Assembly (NCBI GenBank): GCA_034509735.1
Contig: JACGWO010000007.1
Span: 27,494,046 to 27,558,045, forward strand
Reading direction: 5' to 3'
DNA: 64,000 nt
DNA from: Sesamum alatum
Taxonomy: Eukaryota > Streptophyta > Magnoliopsida > Lamiales > Pedaliaceae
The position numbers and the translations under genes were made by a program. The notes below the pieces were generated by a model. It saw only the letters and a list, made by a program, of their open reading frames with translations. It had not been told where the DNA came from and did no database searches. Numbering within the stretch: the first letter of the stretch is position 1; the number at the start of each line of letters is the position of its first letter. This document shows, piece after piece, positions 34,448-45,603 of the stretch.

Positions 34448-36389
34448 ATGTCAGAGGACATGAGTTTGTCCGTGAACGGACATTCAAAGGTTCCTCCAGG
34501 CTTCCGTTTCCACCCTACCGAAGAGGAACTCCTGCAATATTACCTCAGGAAGAAGCTGGCCTGCGAGAAAATCGACCTCGACGTTATCCGGGACGTCGAC
34601 CTTAACAAACTCGAACCCTGGGAGATTCAAGGTAATTAATCAAGGATGTTTGTTCAATATGCCAGAGAAAAAACATGATTGATTTTGCCTTTGCAGAGAA
34701 ATGCAAAATAGGGTCCACTCCCCAGAATGACTGGTACTTCTTCAGCCACAAAGACAAGAAGTATCCGACAGGGACTCGGACGAACCGGGCGACGGCTGCC
34801 GGTTTTTGGAAGGCCACCGGCCGGGATAAGGTGATTCAGAGCAATTTGAGGAGAATTGGGATGAGAAAGACGCTGGTTTTCTACAGAGGGAGAGCTCCAC
34901 ATGGCCAGAAATCAGACTGGATCATGCATGAGTATAGGCTTGACGACAACGCTCATGATCACTCCACTACTACTAATGTAATTAATCATTTACCCTCTAC
35001 TTTTTCTCCTTTGTCTTGATTGCGATTCAACGATATTTTCTAGTATAAAGTAGTATTGCATCTCGTATTACACTTTATATATATAATTAATACGCATATA
35101 AAATTTATTTTATTTGTGTATTTAAGAAAAAAAAATTATACACGTAAAGTGTGATATTATATGCAACACCGTCTTGCAGAAAGAAAAAGATAATAACCCG
35201 CAATGGGATTTCCATACTTAGAGATAGGATAGGGTTTTCTAGTTCTAATTTTATTGCATCTTCTGCTTCATTTAACATATACAGTATGGGTTTAAAAATC
35301 ATTCCCCTAAATAAAGTTCATGATGTTATTTTTATACACGTGACGTGTATGTGTTAAATGAAGTAAAAATGCAGCATGATTTGAAATTAAAAATCCAATG
35401 TGTTTTTTTCTTTACTTTCGCTAGCTTTTGATATATGTATATGTATGTATATCTATTGAATCGGTAAAAGTTCTTCTATCAAACTTTGGTAATTAGTATG
35501 CATCCCACGTTTAAATATAATTTAACTTATAAAAAGGACACACGTACATTACTCACGTGTGATATTAAAATGTGAAAGAAGATGCTGAATTGAACCATGT
35601 TCCGTTTATGATCTGTTCGACTTTAAGAATAGCCATTTAAACACTATATTTAGATATTTAATTAGCATGAAACATTCAACAATTAGTCTCACTCACACCT
35701 TAAAATTTCAAGATTGTTCAAGGCATGGGGTGTTCTTTTACTGACAAAACATACTATGAATTTTGATTATAAATTAGGTTTCGAATATTGGACATGAACA
35801 GTCGGGGGCCGAGGAAGGCTGGGTGGTCTGCCGTGTTTTCAAGAAGAAAAACTACCACAAAGCATTGGAAAGTCCCCTCACTTCATCCAACTCAATCTTG
35901 TCCGGAAACCTCCCAAGAAACGACGCCGTCCTCGATCAGATACTCATGTACATGGGAAGATCATCTTCTTCTTGCAAGCAAGAGACCGAATCACATGTGC
36001 AGTTCCCTAATGATCAATCATCGGGCTTCATGCACATTCCGGAACTTCTGGAAAGTCCAACCATCAATCATCCATCATCATCATCACTTGCAAACCAATC
36101 AATGGCCAACAACGTTCTGCTGACGTCAGAAATCGGGCCATCGTCCGATTGGGTGGCGCTGGACCGCCTGGTCGCATCTCAGCTGAACGGCCAGTCCTCG
36201 TTGAACGAAGAATTCTCGTTTTCGTTCGATCAGGACGATGATCAGATGCAGTTGGTCGACATGAATAGTGGTGCAAACAGACATGATCATCACAATCAAG
36301 TGTTGATGATGAGCTCCGAGGCGACAGATCTTTGGAACTTCGCCCGATCATCGTCGTCTTCTGACCCCTTGTGCCACTTGTCCGCTTAA
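34448..36389 (+). CDS. NST1: NAC transcription factor, NST1/SND1-like
   Basis: Three exons: 34448-34631, 34697-34977 and 35778-36389. Both introns are GT-AG (65 and 800 bp; phases 1 and 0, the usual NAC pattern), giving 358 residues. The NAC DNA-binding domain spans about residues 15-180: [20 protein letters not shown] (A), [20 protein letters not shown] (B), [20 protein letters not shown] with [10 protein letters not shown] (C), [20 protein letters not shown] and DWIMHEYRL (D), [11 protein letters not shown] (E, exon 3). The C-terminal half is acidic and Ser-rich, with [28 protein letters not shown] and a final DLWNFARS...PLCHLS, as in NST-type proteins. Such factors switch on secondary wall (cellulose, xylan, lignin) programmes in fibres. 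The first true ATG in frame is at 34448. No stop or frameshift is present, so it is probably functional. Assignment to NST1 rather than NST2 or NST3 is uncertain. Confidence 0.93.
34632..34696 (+). other. NAC gene intron 1
   Basis: 65 bp, from GTAATTAATC to TTTGCAG. It splits the Glu codon after subdomain B. This position is shared by most plant NAC genes. Confidence 0.88.
34978..35777 (+). other. NAC gene intron 2
   Basis: 800 bp, donor GTAATTAATC after ...STTTN and acceptor AAATTAG before VSNIGHEQ. It is AT-rich and contains a copy of the locus-specific palindromic repeat (35266-35366) with a CACGTGACGTG motif. Confidence 0.85.
35266..35366. repeat. Short palindromic repeat, copy c, inside NAC intron 2
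   Basis: Left arm 'cttcatttaacatatacag', core 'gatgttatttttatacac', right arm 'gtgtatgtgttaaatgaag'. It contains CACGTG (35337-35342) overlapping ACGTG-type GACGTGT, a G-box/ABRE-like pair. Confidence 0.7.
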
Positions 36390-37038
36390 TACAACAATTG
36401 TAATACTATTACTAGGTTTTGTCACGACGATACGATCTTTTGCCAGGTCACAGATACACATACATTTACTTGTTACTTTGTGCTATACATAATGCTATTT
36501 AAGTTCAAATAATAATATCTTCGTACCTATTAATCTGGTGTAACATCATTGTCTGTAAAGGTACACACACACTACTATAGTTTGATTCCCACGATAATAA
36601 CTAAGACACACACACATGCAGATGTGAAACTGATTTTCTGTTGCAAATTTATCTTACTTTCTGGTTCATTCAACATACACACGTTATGTGTATAAAATTT
36701 ATCTAAATAAAATATATGATATCATATTTATATACGTAACGTGTATCTAGAATAAAAGATGGAACAGAAGAAAATCCAATGGACATGCATCCGTACATAC
36801 GTACATATGAATATGTGTATGTATGTGTGATTTGCTACCAATCATTGCATCAAGAAAATCAAATGAAAGCAGTCCTACCAATAGGACCCAACCCGAAAAG
36901 GACTCCCACTTGATTGGATTTGTGATCAAGTGGTTTGATCTATATATTGGAACAATTAATTTGATAATTAGTTTTTGATCAAGCTTAATGGTTTATTTTT
37001 TCCTAGTAGATGTATAGTATTCATATTATTTTTGCAAA
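36390..37038 (+). other. NAC 3' UTR and flank
   Basis: AATAAT-type polyadenylation signals lie around 36508-36515, so the transcript probably ends near 36530. Short (AC)n runs are at about 36563-36573 and 36606-36616, and a palindromic repeat copy at 36665-36752. No further gene is visible. Confidence 0.5.
36665..36752. repeat. Short palindromic repeat, copy d, NAC 3' flank
   Basis: Left arm 'ttcattcaacatacacacg', right arm 'tatacgtaacgtgtatctag'. Same core order as copy c in the intron, including 'ctaaataaaatatatgat'. Confidence 0.7.
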
Positions 37039-37046
37039 TTTATTGT

Positions 37047-37588
37047 GGGGAAAAATGCAATTTTAATCTTGTAGGTTAGATGGGGTGTTAATTTGGGCCT
37101 GTTCAAATTTAAATTCGCAATTTGGTCCTCTAACTTTAAAAATTGTGACAATTTTGATCCTTTCGAGCCAATTTGGCTAGAAAGTTCAACCCCATTAGTC
37201 ATGCACCTAAATTGGGATTTTTGGTTAATTTGATGACTTGGCAGCTCTGTATGTGCATTTTTTTTTATTTTTTTTTTCAGGGAATGACTTGGCAAAAAGA
37301 AAATTACCACTCAATGATATGACAAGTTTTTTCAAGTTGTGGTTTTCTTTTTGGCAACTCATTTTCTAAAAAAGAAGATGATGCACTGCCACATCATCAA
37401 ATTTGTTGAAAATCCCAATTTACTTATTGACATGGCTGGTGGCGTGAAATTTTTCGATCAAATTGACTGAAAATGACTAACATTGTCATAATTTTTAATG
37501 TTACTAAATCAAATTACAAACTTTAATTTAAACAGGACCAAAATTGTCACCTCATAACTTACAGGACTAATTAAAATTGCATTTTTCC
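37047..37588. mobile_element. Foldback MITE, 542 bp
   Basis: The terminal repeats are GGGGAAAAATGCAATTTTAA and the near reverse complement TTAAAATTGCATTTTTCC. Flanks are TTTATTGT (37039-37046) and TTTACTGT (37589-37596), matching at 7 of 8. The centre (about 37250-37390) holds a second, shorter inverted repeat built on 'tgacttggca' and 'tggcaac'. Confidence 0.75.
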
Positions 37589-37654
37589 TTTACTGTTGTT
37601 TTAGATAAGAGCATCGACACGATAAATAAAATTGTAGCATCAGTAATTATTATA

Positions 37655-37936
37655 GGGATAATTATATTTACACCCTCTAATTTATGGTCTGTTTACACAA
37701 ATCACTCATGCCTTTTGAATAATTATACACATCCATCAGAAATGTCAACATCGTTTACACAAACCACCCCTTACTTTTTGAAAATTACACATATACCCCC
37801 TAGAAATGTTAGCATCATTACACAAACTACTCCCATTTTTAATTTGAATGTCAGGGGTGATTTTTATAATTATGTAAAAGATTGGAATAGTTTGTGTAAG
37901 CAGACCATTGACTAGGGGTATAAATATAATTATCCC
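37655..37936. mobile_element. MITE with 9-bp duplication, 282 bp
   Basis: Ends are GGGATAATTATATTTACACC and GGGGTATAAATATAATTATC followed by CC. Flanks are ATTATTATA (37646-37654) and GTTATTATA (37937-37945), 8 of 9 identical, so Mutator-like target duplication is likely. Confidence 0.8.
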
Positions 37937-37945
37937 GTTATTATA

Positions 37946-38395
37946 TTTTATATTCAATTCACAAATATGCATCTCAATATGATTTCTTAATATACAAATG
38001 AGTTAAATTTGATATATATAGTTGTTGCATGTATATGAGAGACGAATTATACATATATGTGAATATATACATTGTTAATTAGTTATTATACTAATGTGTG
38101 TAGCACACTCAGCTGAGTGTCCATAATTAAATAATTTTTTATTATTTTTAGAATTATATTTTAATATAATTAGAAATTAAAAATATTAAAAAAATTATGG
38201 AAGTTATGAAAAGTTAATGTTATATAGTAAAAGTTGAGAAGAATGGACAACTTTGGCAGTTCTGAAAGGGAGAAAAAAATTGAAAAAAAATGATGAAATA
38301 ATGTTTCAAAAAAAAGAAGAAGAAAATACCGCGGTGAGACACTGAAAGGTTGCTCTCACTGCATAATAAAGTATAGATCTTATGCAGCGAACACT
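37946..38395. other. AT-rich DNA, nothing recognised
   Basis: No gene or nameable repeat. Confidence 0.5.
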
Positions 38396-38708
38396 CACTA
38401 TAAGAAAATAGAAGATTAGCGACAAAAAAATCAAGTGACAATTTTAATATTGTCACTAATTATATATATTTAGTGACAAGAATATTTATTTTATCACAAT
38501 AATGAATTTTATGGTTTTAATAATTACTATTATTTTGTAAAAATTACTATTAGCAAGAATTAGTGACAAAAAAATGTACACAAAGTTGTCACTAAATACA
38601 ATTAATGACACCTATAGTGACAACACAATATAGTGACAACAAATATTATTGTCACTAATAATTATATAGTGACAAGATAAAAAAAAAATATTTCACTTAA
38701 TATATATT

Positions 38709-39583
38709 GGAAAAATTATATTTTTAGTCCTGTAACTTCATATCGTTAGCACTTTTTGTCCTAGGGTTAATTGCAATTTTCGTCCTGTAATTATAGGAAT
38801 TTGGCATTTTGGTCCTTTAAGTTTCTAGGGTAGCAAAATAATCCTTTAACTTTTTAATGTTCGTCCTCTGGTCGCCGGATTTTTTAAAACTCGCCGGAAT
38901 AATGGCACGCGATTCACACGTGGGGCTTTTAAACTCGCCGGAAGAAGGGGCAATGCCTAAATGTGGTATCACTCAAGAAGATCAACCTAATCGCGTCCAT
39001 TATTCCGGCAAGTTTTAAAAAATCCAGCGACTAGAGGACGAAAATCGCGAAAATTGAAAAATTAAAGGACTATTTTACTACCCTAGAAACTTAAAGGACC
39101 AAAACGTCAAATACCTATAATTACAGGATGAAAAATACAATTAACTAAAAAGTTAAAGGACTATTTTGCTACCCTAGAAACTTAAAGGACCAAAATGCCA
39201 AATACCTATAATTATAGGATGAAAATTGCAATTAACCCTTTTGTCCTATAACTTACTCCCTTTACACATTTTGTCCTTTTTTGACAAACTTAGTCCAATA
39301 CATCTCATATTTGGTCGTTTGTTGTAAATTTAGTCCTATATTGATAAATTTGGTCCTGACGATATATAGTTATAGGACCAAAAATGAGATCTACTCCAGT
39401 GTGAATGAGACCAAAATTGTCTAACACATGACTAAATTTGTCCCAAAAAAAGGACCAAATATGATATGTTTAACACTAAATTAGTCAAAAAAAAAAAGAA
39501 ATAAATGTGTAAATAGAGTAAATTACAGGATCAAAAGTGTTAACAACCTATTGTTACAGGACCAAAAATATAATTTTATCATA
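38709..39583. mobile_element. Foldback element (middle layer of the nest)
   Basis: The ends are TGGAAAAATTATATTTTTAG and, at the other side, the reverse complement of TGATAAAATTATATTTTTGG. Both sides carry a short TATATAT repeat where the uninterrupted relative has 'ttaatacatattttt'. It is homologous to 42613-42986 and is itself interrupted at 38764-39238. Confidence 0.75.
38764..39238. mobile_element. Foldback MITE (innermost layer of the nest)
   Basis: 475 bp, starting GGGTTAATTGCAATTTTCGT and ending with its near reverse complement. It has a perfect 10-bp direct repeat TTTTGTCCTA at 38754-38763 and 39239-39248. The right end is present twice in tandem (about 39045-39140 and 39150-39238). 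The core has an inverted 'aactcgccgga' motif. Confidence 0.85.
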
Positions 39584-39653
39584 TATATTTTTAGTGACAA
39601 CTTTAAAATTATTATTTAATATTTTATCACTGATATCATATTTTCTTGTAGTA

Positions 39654-40914
39654 GTTGCAATTATACTCCTTTTAATAACAAGTGACTAAAGTGACCAGCA
39701 TTAAACAAGTATGGATGACACATAGGTTTTGATATTTTTTCTACATTTAACTTGATTTATTTGATTGACCATTAGAATTATGAAGGCTTGATTGAATAAT
39801 GATGCATAATTTGATTATAATATATAGTTTATAACAGTTAGTGTATAATAAAAAGAAATTAAGTGATGCAAGTACTATGATATTTAGTGTGCTAATTTGG
39901 TCAACTTGTTATATACTCTATGTCGTGGGTATGAACTGAAAAGCTAAGTAAAAAGACAGAAATTCCACAATTAATTTATTATATTACCAGATTTTGGACA
40001 TTTGAAGGCAAAAGTTAATTAAATTTATTTTTAATTCTTTTGGAAATTAATAAAGAAATAAAAAGTTACTGCACAAGAATTTGGTGGAGAGAAATTAATT
40101 AAGAACCCACTGCTCATTGTTTGTCTCTTGCATGGAAAAAGACTTCTCTTAGTTACACAAAATTCAAGCCATCGTGGATCAGAACGTCTGTCCTAAGTTC
40201 ATTATTTTATTTTATTTTTTTCAAACATTTGTAAAATAAAATTTTAGTTTTCAAATTAGAGACCTCTCGATCTTTTAAATAATTATTTGAAATGATAGAT
40301 TAAAACCTATATTTTCTCGATTCTAATCTAAAATTTCATGTCAGCTCAAAGACACTTACAATAATTTAATATATATATATATATATAGATAATTTATTTA
40401 ATATATATACACACTTTAATTTTAATTAGAAAAGTTGCGTGTACGTGCCTTCTTGTAGTGTGGGGCAGTAACAAAAATATATAATTAAAATTCGAAGTAA
40501 TTTAATACTTTTTTACTAAATTTTCATTACATTTACTTTCTTTAATTGATTTTTACGTAAATAGAGGAAAATGAACATTTTTTTTATTATGGAAAAAACT
40601 TCAAAAAAATTAAAAACAAAATGTTAAATGAACACATGATCTAAAAGTTTAAACAATTAGAAAGAAAATTTATTTAATATTAATATCTTAATGCTCCTCC
40701 TTTTGCATGGGAAATAAATGAGTGACAATAAGATTCAAACCGTGTTATACGACCAACTCATCCAAAAGTTAAGTTGTTAGAAATATTGGAAAAACATATG
40801 ATTTTTTGCCATAATTAATTATTATGGTTAATTAACAACGGCTATTAGCCGTTGCAAGCGAAGCCAAAACATTATCTAAAGCAAAAAGTCATGGCAGATG
40901 TTCTGGTCGTAAGT
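39654..40914. other. AT-rich DNA, nothing firm
   Basis: An AT dinucleotide run lies at about 40370-40387. At about 40799-40912 there are 'aacggctattagccgttgca'-type palindromes also seen near 20300 and 50490. No gene is supported. Confidence 0.45.
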
Positions 40915-40915
40915 A

Positions 40916-41426
40916 CTAGCCATCATGGCACGCCGTTCCTGTGTGCATATAATAAATATTTTTTTACGCTTGAAAATATGTTATAAATAAGAGTACAAAG
41001 ATATAAACTAACACATCACATTAAAAGAAAAGAAGGAAAGAAAGAAAAAAAAACTAATTTATCAACTAATATAAATTTTGGAAGGTTGAATAAAGTGGTT
41101 ATCTTATCAGTTGATGGTTATTTTTGACATTAAGAAAAAGTGGTGCAGGGGTGTCATTAACCGCAATTTGTGAATAAAATAGGGTTTTTTTTTATATAAT
41201 AACTAGCCATCGTGGCACGCCTCCCTGCGTGCATATGAAATATATATATATATATATATATAAATCAACAATTACATTTTTTAAAAAAAAGAAATAAATA
41301 AATAAATAAAAGAAAACTAACTTTAGGAGTATTATGGGCAAAATCAAAAAATTGGTGTAGCGGTGTCATAAACCGTCATTTGTGAGTGATAAAGACATTT
41401 CCTTTATATATTAGTATAGATATAGA
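40916..41426 (-). mobile_element. Helitron (outer), interrupted by a second Helitron
   Basis: On the minus strand it begins TCTATA (41426) and ends CTAG (40919-40916). The flanks are minus-strand A (41427) and T (40915). A GC-rich hairpin (GCACACAGGAACGGCGTGC type) lies just before the 3' end. Removing 41203-41420 joins TCTATA to TTATATAAA and restores a normal Helitron 5' end. Confidence 0.78.
41203..41420 (-). mobile_element. Helitron (inner), nested in another Helitron
   Basis: Minus strand: starts TCTATACTAATATATAAAGG and ends with a hairpin GCACGC-agggag-GCGTGC, then CTAG. Its neighbours are A and T, the Helitron target dinucleotide. Size 218 bp, no coding capacity. An AT microsatellite lies inside (about 41242-41262). 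Confidence 0.82.
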
Positions 41427-41429
41427 TAA

Positions 41430-41695
41430 ATGGTGGCGTTTGTTGTCCTGTATGAATATATTTTTGCAATTTGGTCCCATGATTTTCCAAAATTTGTGAA
41501 TTGAGGACAATTCCAGGCAATTTCACCGACACTAATTTGGATATGTCCGGCCCATTTATAAATTATTGGCCAGAATTGTCCTCAAATTGTCAATTACTTT
41601 ATAATTGCAGAACCAAATTATCAAAATTAATTTCAACATGATTAAAATTGGCCTATACTTACATGACCAAATTTTTTGCAGTGCATCGGGATATT
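41430..41695. mobile_element. Foldback MITE (family III), third copy
   Basis: 'gcaatttggtcccatgatttt', 'gaggacaattccaggcaattt' and their inverted partners are arranged as at 31655-31910. Borders are approximate. Confidence 0.6.
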
Positions 41696-41759
41696 TTTGT
41701 GACTTCACATGAAATTACATCAAAATTATAGGATTAATAGCTCATGTTTGATTAATCGT

Positions 41760-42180
41760 CACTACAAGAAAATAGAAGATTAACGACAAAAATATCAAGT
41801 GACAATTTTAATATTATCACTAATTATATATATTGAGTGACAAGAATGTGTAATTTGTCACAATAATGAATATTATGATTTTAATAATTACTATTATTTT
41901 ATAAAATTGTTAGTATTGACGAAAAAATGTGCACAAAGTTGTCACTAAATACAATTAGCGACTCATGTATAGTGACAACCTAGTGACAATAAATAAATAT
42001 TGTTATCACTATATTATGTTGTCACTATAAATATGTCACTAATTGTATTTAGTGACAATTTTCGTCTAATAATTATATAGTGACAAGATAAAAAATATTG
42101 TCACTTAATACATATTTTTAGTGACAACTTTTAAATTATCATTTGATATTTTGTCACTAATATCATATTTTCTTGTGGTG
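41760..42180. mobile_element. CACTA-ended MITE, complete copy
   Basis: 421 bp with ends CACTACAAGAAAATAG and TATTTTCTTGTGGTG. The interior is 'agtgacaa/ttgtcact' repeats. The flanking triplets CGT and AGT do not match fully. It supplies the uninterrupted reference for the element at 38396-39653. Confidence 0.8.
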
Positions 42181-42612
42181 AGTACAGATGTATGCTTATT
42201 ATGTCGTATTCCTTTTAGATTATAGATTTAATAAAATGGTAAATAAACATTAAATTCTCATCAAACATTAATAATAATGACTTATTTTTTACCCATGTAT
42301 TAGATCATCATCATATCATATATTTTGGTGCATATGAATGGAACAGTAAGCACCTTCATTTTCCACATGTGGTTGGTAAAAAAGATAAGAAAAAATAAAA
42401 TTAATTTCCAAGATCGGAATAAAACATCAAATCCTAAATTAACCCAACAATTCAAATATTCCTCATCACTTGTCATACTTTTGCATGGCTGATGAGAGAA
42501 GGTTTGAAATTAAAATGGCAAAAAGGTCAGCATGAAAACCAATCATCTTCCCTTCTTACTTCACTTTTTTTCTTCTCAAATTAGAAAACATGTCGAAATA
42601 ACTGTTTTGGCA
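42181..42612. other. AT-rich DNA, nothing recognised
   Basis: No gene or nameable repeat. Confidence 0.5.
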
Positions 42613-42986
42613 AAATTACATTTTTGGTCTTGTATAAATTATTTTTAGTCTTGTAATTCACTCAAAATTTACATATTTAGTTCTTTATTTGACGAATTTA
42701 ATCCTGAACATCTCATATTTGGTCCTTTTTTTGACAAATTTAATCTTGTGTTGACTTTGGTCCTAATGACTTATAATTATAAAACCGAAAATGAGATTAC
42801 TCCAGTTTAGGAATCAAAATTATCAACACATGATTAAATTTGCCAAAAAAAACAAGGACCAAATGTGAAATGTTTATGACTAATTTCGTCAAAAAAAAAA
42901 AAAAAGAGGCTAAATGTGTAAATAGAGTAAGTTACAAAACCAAAAGTGCTCTCAACCTATAGTTACAAGATAAAAAATGTAAGTTT
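42613..42986. mobile_element. Foldback element, uninterrupted relative of the middle nest layer
   Basis: TGGCAAAATTACATTTTTGG at the left and its near reverse complement at the right. The interior 'catctcatatttggtcct' and inverted copy equal 39300-39480. The target duplication is not clear. Confidence 0.7.
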
Positions 42987-43799
42987 GTCAATTATTTTTG
43001 GAATCGTTGTCTGTATTAAAATTTCAAAACTAAAATTAAAATAATTGTTTGTTGTCGTAACTATATATGTGCAGAAGTTAATTATTTACAATAACAGATT
43101 TATGCACAATTCTTGTCACTGGTCATTACATTATTATGAAATCAAAATTACTGTCACGTATGAGGTGTTTGCGAGGAATATTTAAACTAAAATTAAGGTG
43201 AAAATATTGTTTTTTGTTTTACAACTTCCACTTATGAACTACTTATATAAATTAAGTTAATTCAAGCCAAAAAATTATAAGCAGATCTCTATTAATTTCT
43301 GCATGTTATTGGTAGAATTGTAGATATTAAGATCCTTCTTCAAACATTCAGACTTTAATTCAACATTTTTTCAGTTTTTTGCTATTACTTAACTTGCAAC
43401 TTCTATATAATTTTTTTTGGTTAATTACTTTTTGTCTTTCGAATTATGCTCGTTTTTACACTTTGTCATCTAAATTCTTTTTGTGTCAACTTACCATTTC
43501 TATTTTATGAAATTTGTACTTTGTCATATATAACTGTTTTCTGTTCGATTTTTCTGTCAGAAAAACATCATATGCAGTGCATATGTGATATTTAAGGGCA
43601 ATTGATGCTTCACATGTGCACTACATACGATGTTATTTCGAAAGAAAAATCAACAAAAAAACGGTCACATATTGTAAAGTATAAATTTTGCAAAATTGAG
43701 ATAGTAAATTGACACAAAAAAAATTAAATCACAATGTGTAAAATGGGCATAATTTGAATTGCAAATATAATTTACCTTAATTCTTTTCCATTACAACTA
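42987..43799. other. AT-rich DNA with a possible decayed foldback
   Basis: At about 43415-43780 inverted 'gcatatgtgat' / 'cacatgtgcac' and 'ttttacactttg' / 'caatgtgtaaaa' motifs suggest another old MITE. No gene. Confidence 0.45.
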
Positions 43800-43808
43800 T
43801 AAAAATTA

Positions 43809-44236
43809 GGGTAAATTACATTTACCTTCCCTGAGGTTTGGCATAATTATAAATACCCTCTCGTTGTTTGAAAAATTACAAATACCCCCCTGAGGTTTGT
43901 AATTTTTAACCAAAGGCTTGAAATTGACCATTTTGCCCTTGAATTCTTTTATTAAAATTATAGAAAAATCGATCAAGGCAAATTGCATTATTGCTCCTCT
44001 ATGTAAAAAACCTTAAGAAACATTTCCCTGTATACTGTAGTCCAAAAAAAATTTAAGAATTAAATAAAAATAATTCAGTGCATAAGGATATTTTGGTTAG
44101 TTTACCCATAAAAATTGATGGAAATGGGTTATTTGTTAGACGGTCACAAACCTCAGGGGGGTATTTGTAATTTTTCAAACAACAAGGGGTATTTGTAATT
44201 ATGTCAAACCTCAATAGAGGTAGATGTAATTCACCC
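43809..44236. mobile_element. MULE-type MITE (family II), copy D
   Basis: 428 bp, starting GGGTAAATTACATTTACC and ending GTAATTCACCC. Perfect 9-bp duplication TAAAAATTA at 43800-43808 and 44237-44245. Confidence 0.92.
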
Positions 44237-44245
44237 TAAAAATTA

Positions 44246-44700
44246 TTGCAAACGCTCTTTTAATAAAGATATACAATCACAGTGAGAGTGACGCAGGGGC
44301 AGACGAAGAAACAGAAGGGAGTTCGACTCTCAACATCACAGTCGTAAGAGTAAACCTCAAATGCTGAAGAATGCTCCTAATTCCACTGCCATTCCGTCAA
44401 AATCAGTCACACGATATATCATTTTTTCAACTTTTTCTAGATTTTTTGTCAGCTCCGAAAATAATTAGTGATTGCTTGCAACATCTAAGAAGAAATATGA
44501 GTTCTAGCAACAGTTAATTATTATGATTAAATAAAAAAAAAAAACACGTAGTAAATATAAATTAACAATGAGTGTGCAATGGTCATTAATCGTTTTCTTC
44601 GAAAGTGATAAAAAATATTAGTCATAACTAAACTCATGGTAAATATTGATTAACCATGGTAAAAATTTAAATTTTAGCATTGATTTTATTTGACCATAGT
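44246..44700. other. AT-rich DNA, left half of an unnamed repeat
   Basis: From about 44480 the sequence resembles the repeat ending near 21490 ('gattttatttgaccatagtt' against 'gattttatttaactatgatt'). It continues after the MITE at 45604. Confidence 0.5.
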
Positions 44701-44709
44701 TAATAATAT

Positions 44710-45594
44710 GGATAAATTACAGCCAGCTTCCCTGAGGTATGACATAATTACAAATACCCCGTTATTGTTTAAAAATACAAATACCCTATGAGGTTTGTAA
44801 GTATTAACCAAAGGTCTAAAATTGACCATTTTGCCCTTGAATTTTTTATTAAAATTGTAGAAAAATCAGCCGAGACAAATTTCGTTATTGCTCCTTAGTG
44901 TAAAAAACTTAAGAAACATCTCCCTGGGGGGGAAATAACATTTTTCATCCCATAACTTAGGGTCTTTCCACTTTTGGTCCCATTGAATACAGGATTCTCA
45001 CTTTTGGTCCTGTAACTTTCAAAAAGTAGCACTTTCGATCCCATAATACTTTTCGTTAGATATTTAACGGAAAGTGCCACATGACCGTTAAGTGCATGGG
45101 ACAAAAAGTGTTACTTTTTTAAAGTTATGGGACCAAAACTGAAAAATTCATAACATATGGGACCAAAAATGATAATCCCATAACATATGGGACCAAAAGT
45201 GTAAAGGCCCTAATGGCCACGAGCCAAGCACGTGGTGTTTTCCGTTAAAAAAATTATCGGAAAGGTGACATGGGACCAAAAGTGCTATTTTTTAGAAGTT
45301 ACGAGACCAAAAGTGAAAATCCCGTAATCAATGGGATAAAAAATGAGAAGGCTCTAAGTTACAGGACGAAAAGTGTTATTTTCCCCTCCCTGCGCATTGT
45401 AGTCTAAAAAATAAGAATTAAATAAAAAATAATTTAGTACATAAGCGCATTTTAATCAGTTCATCCATAAAAATGGATGAAAATGGATTATTTGTCAAAA
45501 GGTTACAAACCTCAGGGTCATATTTGTAATTTTTCAAATATAAAGGGTATTTGTAATTATGTCAAATCTCAGGAGAAGTAGCTGTAATTTACCC
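44710..45594. mobile_element. MULE-type MITE (family II), copy E, interrupted
   Basis: Ends GGATAAATTACAGCC and GGCTGTAATTTACCC type, with perfect 9-bp duplication TAATAATAT at 44701-44709 and 45595-45603. After removing the inner palindrome the length is about 420 bp, equal to copies A, C and D. Confidence 0.9.
44927..45386. mobile_element. Foldback element nested in MITE copy E
   Basis: 460 bp, starting GGGGGGAAATAACA and ending TGTTATTTTCCCC. TCCCTG lies on both sides (44921-44926 and 45387-45392), while the intact copies have it once. The interior consists of 'gggaccaaaagtg' / 'cacttttggtccc' units. Confidence 0.85.
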
Positions 45595-45603
45595 TAATAA
45601 TAT

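Larger units (their letters stand above)
38396..39653. mobile_element. CACTA-ended MITE (outer layer of a three-level nest)
   Basis: The left end is CACTATAAGAAAATAG and the right end the reverse complement of ACTACAAGAAAATATG. The interior is filled with 'agtgacaa' / 'ttgtcact' inverted motifs. Without its insertion it equals the complete relative at 41760-42180. The block from about 38709 to 39583 is a second element inserted in its right half. Confidence 0.8.
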
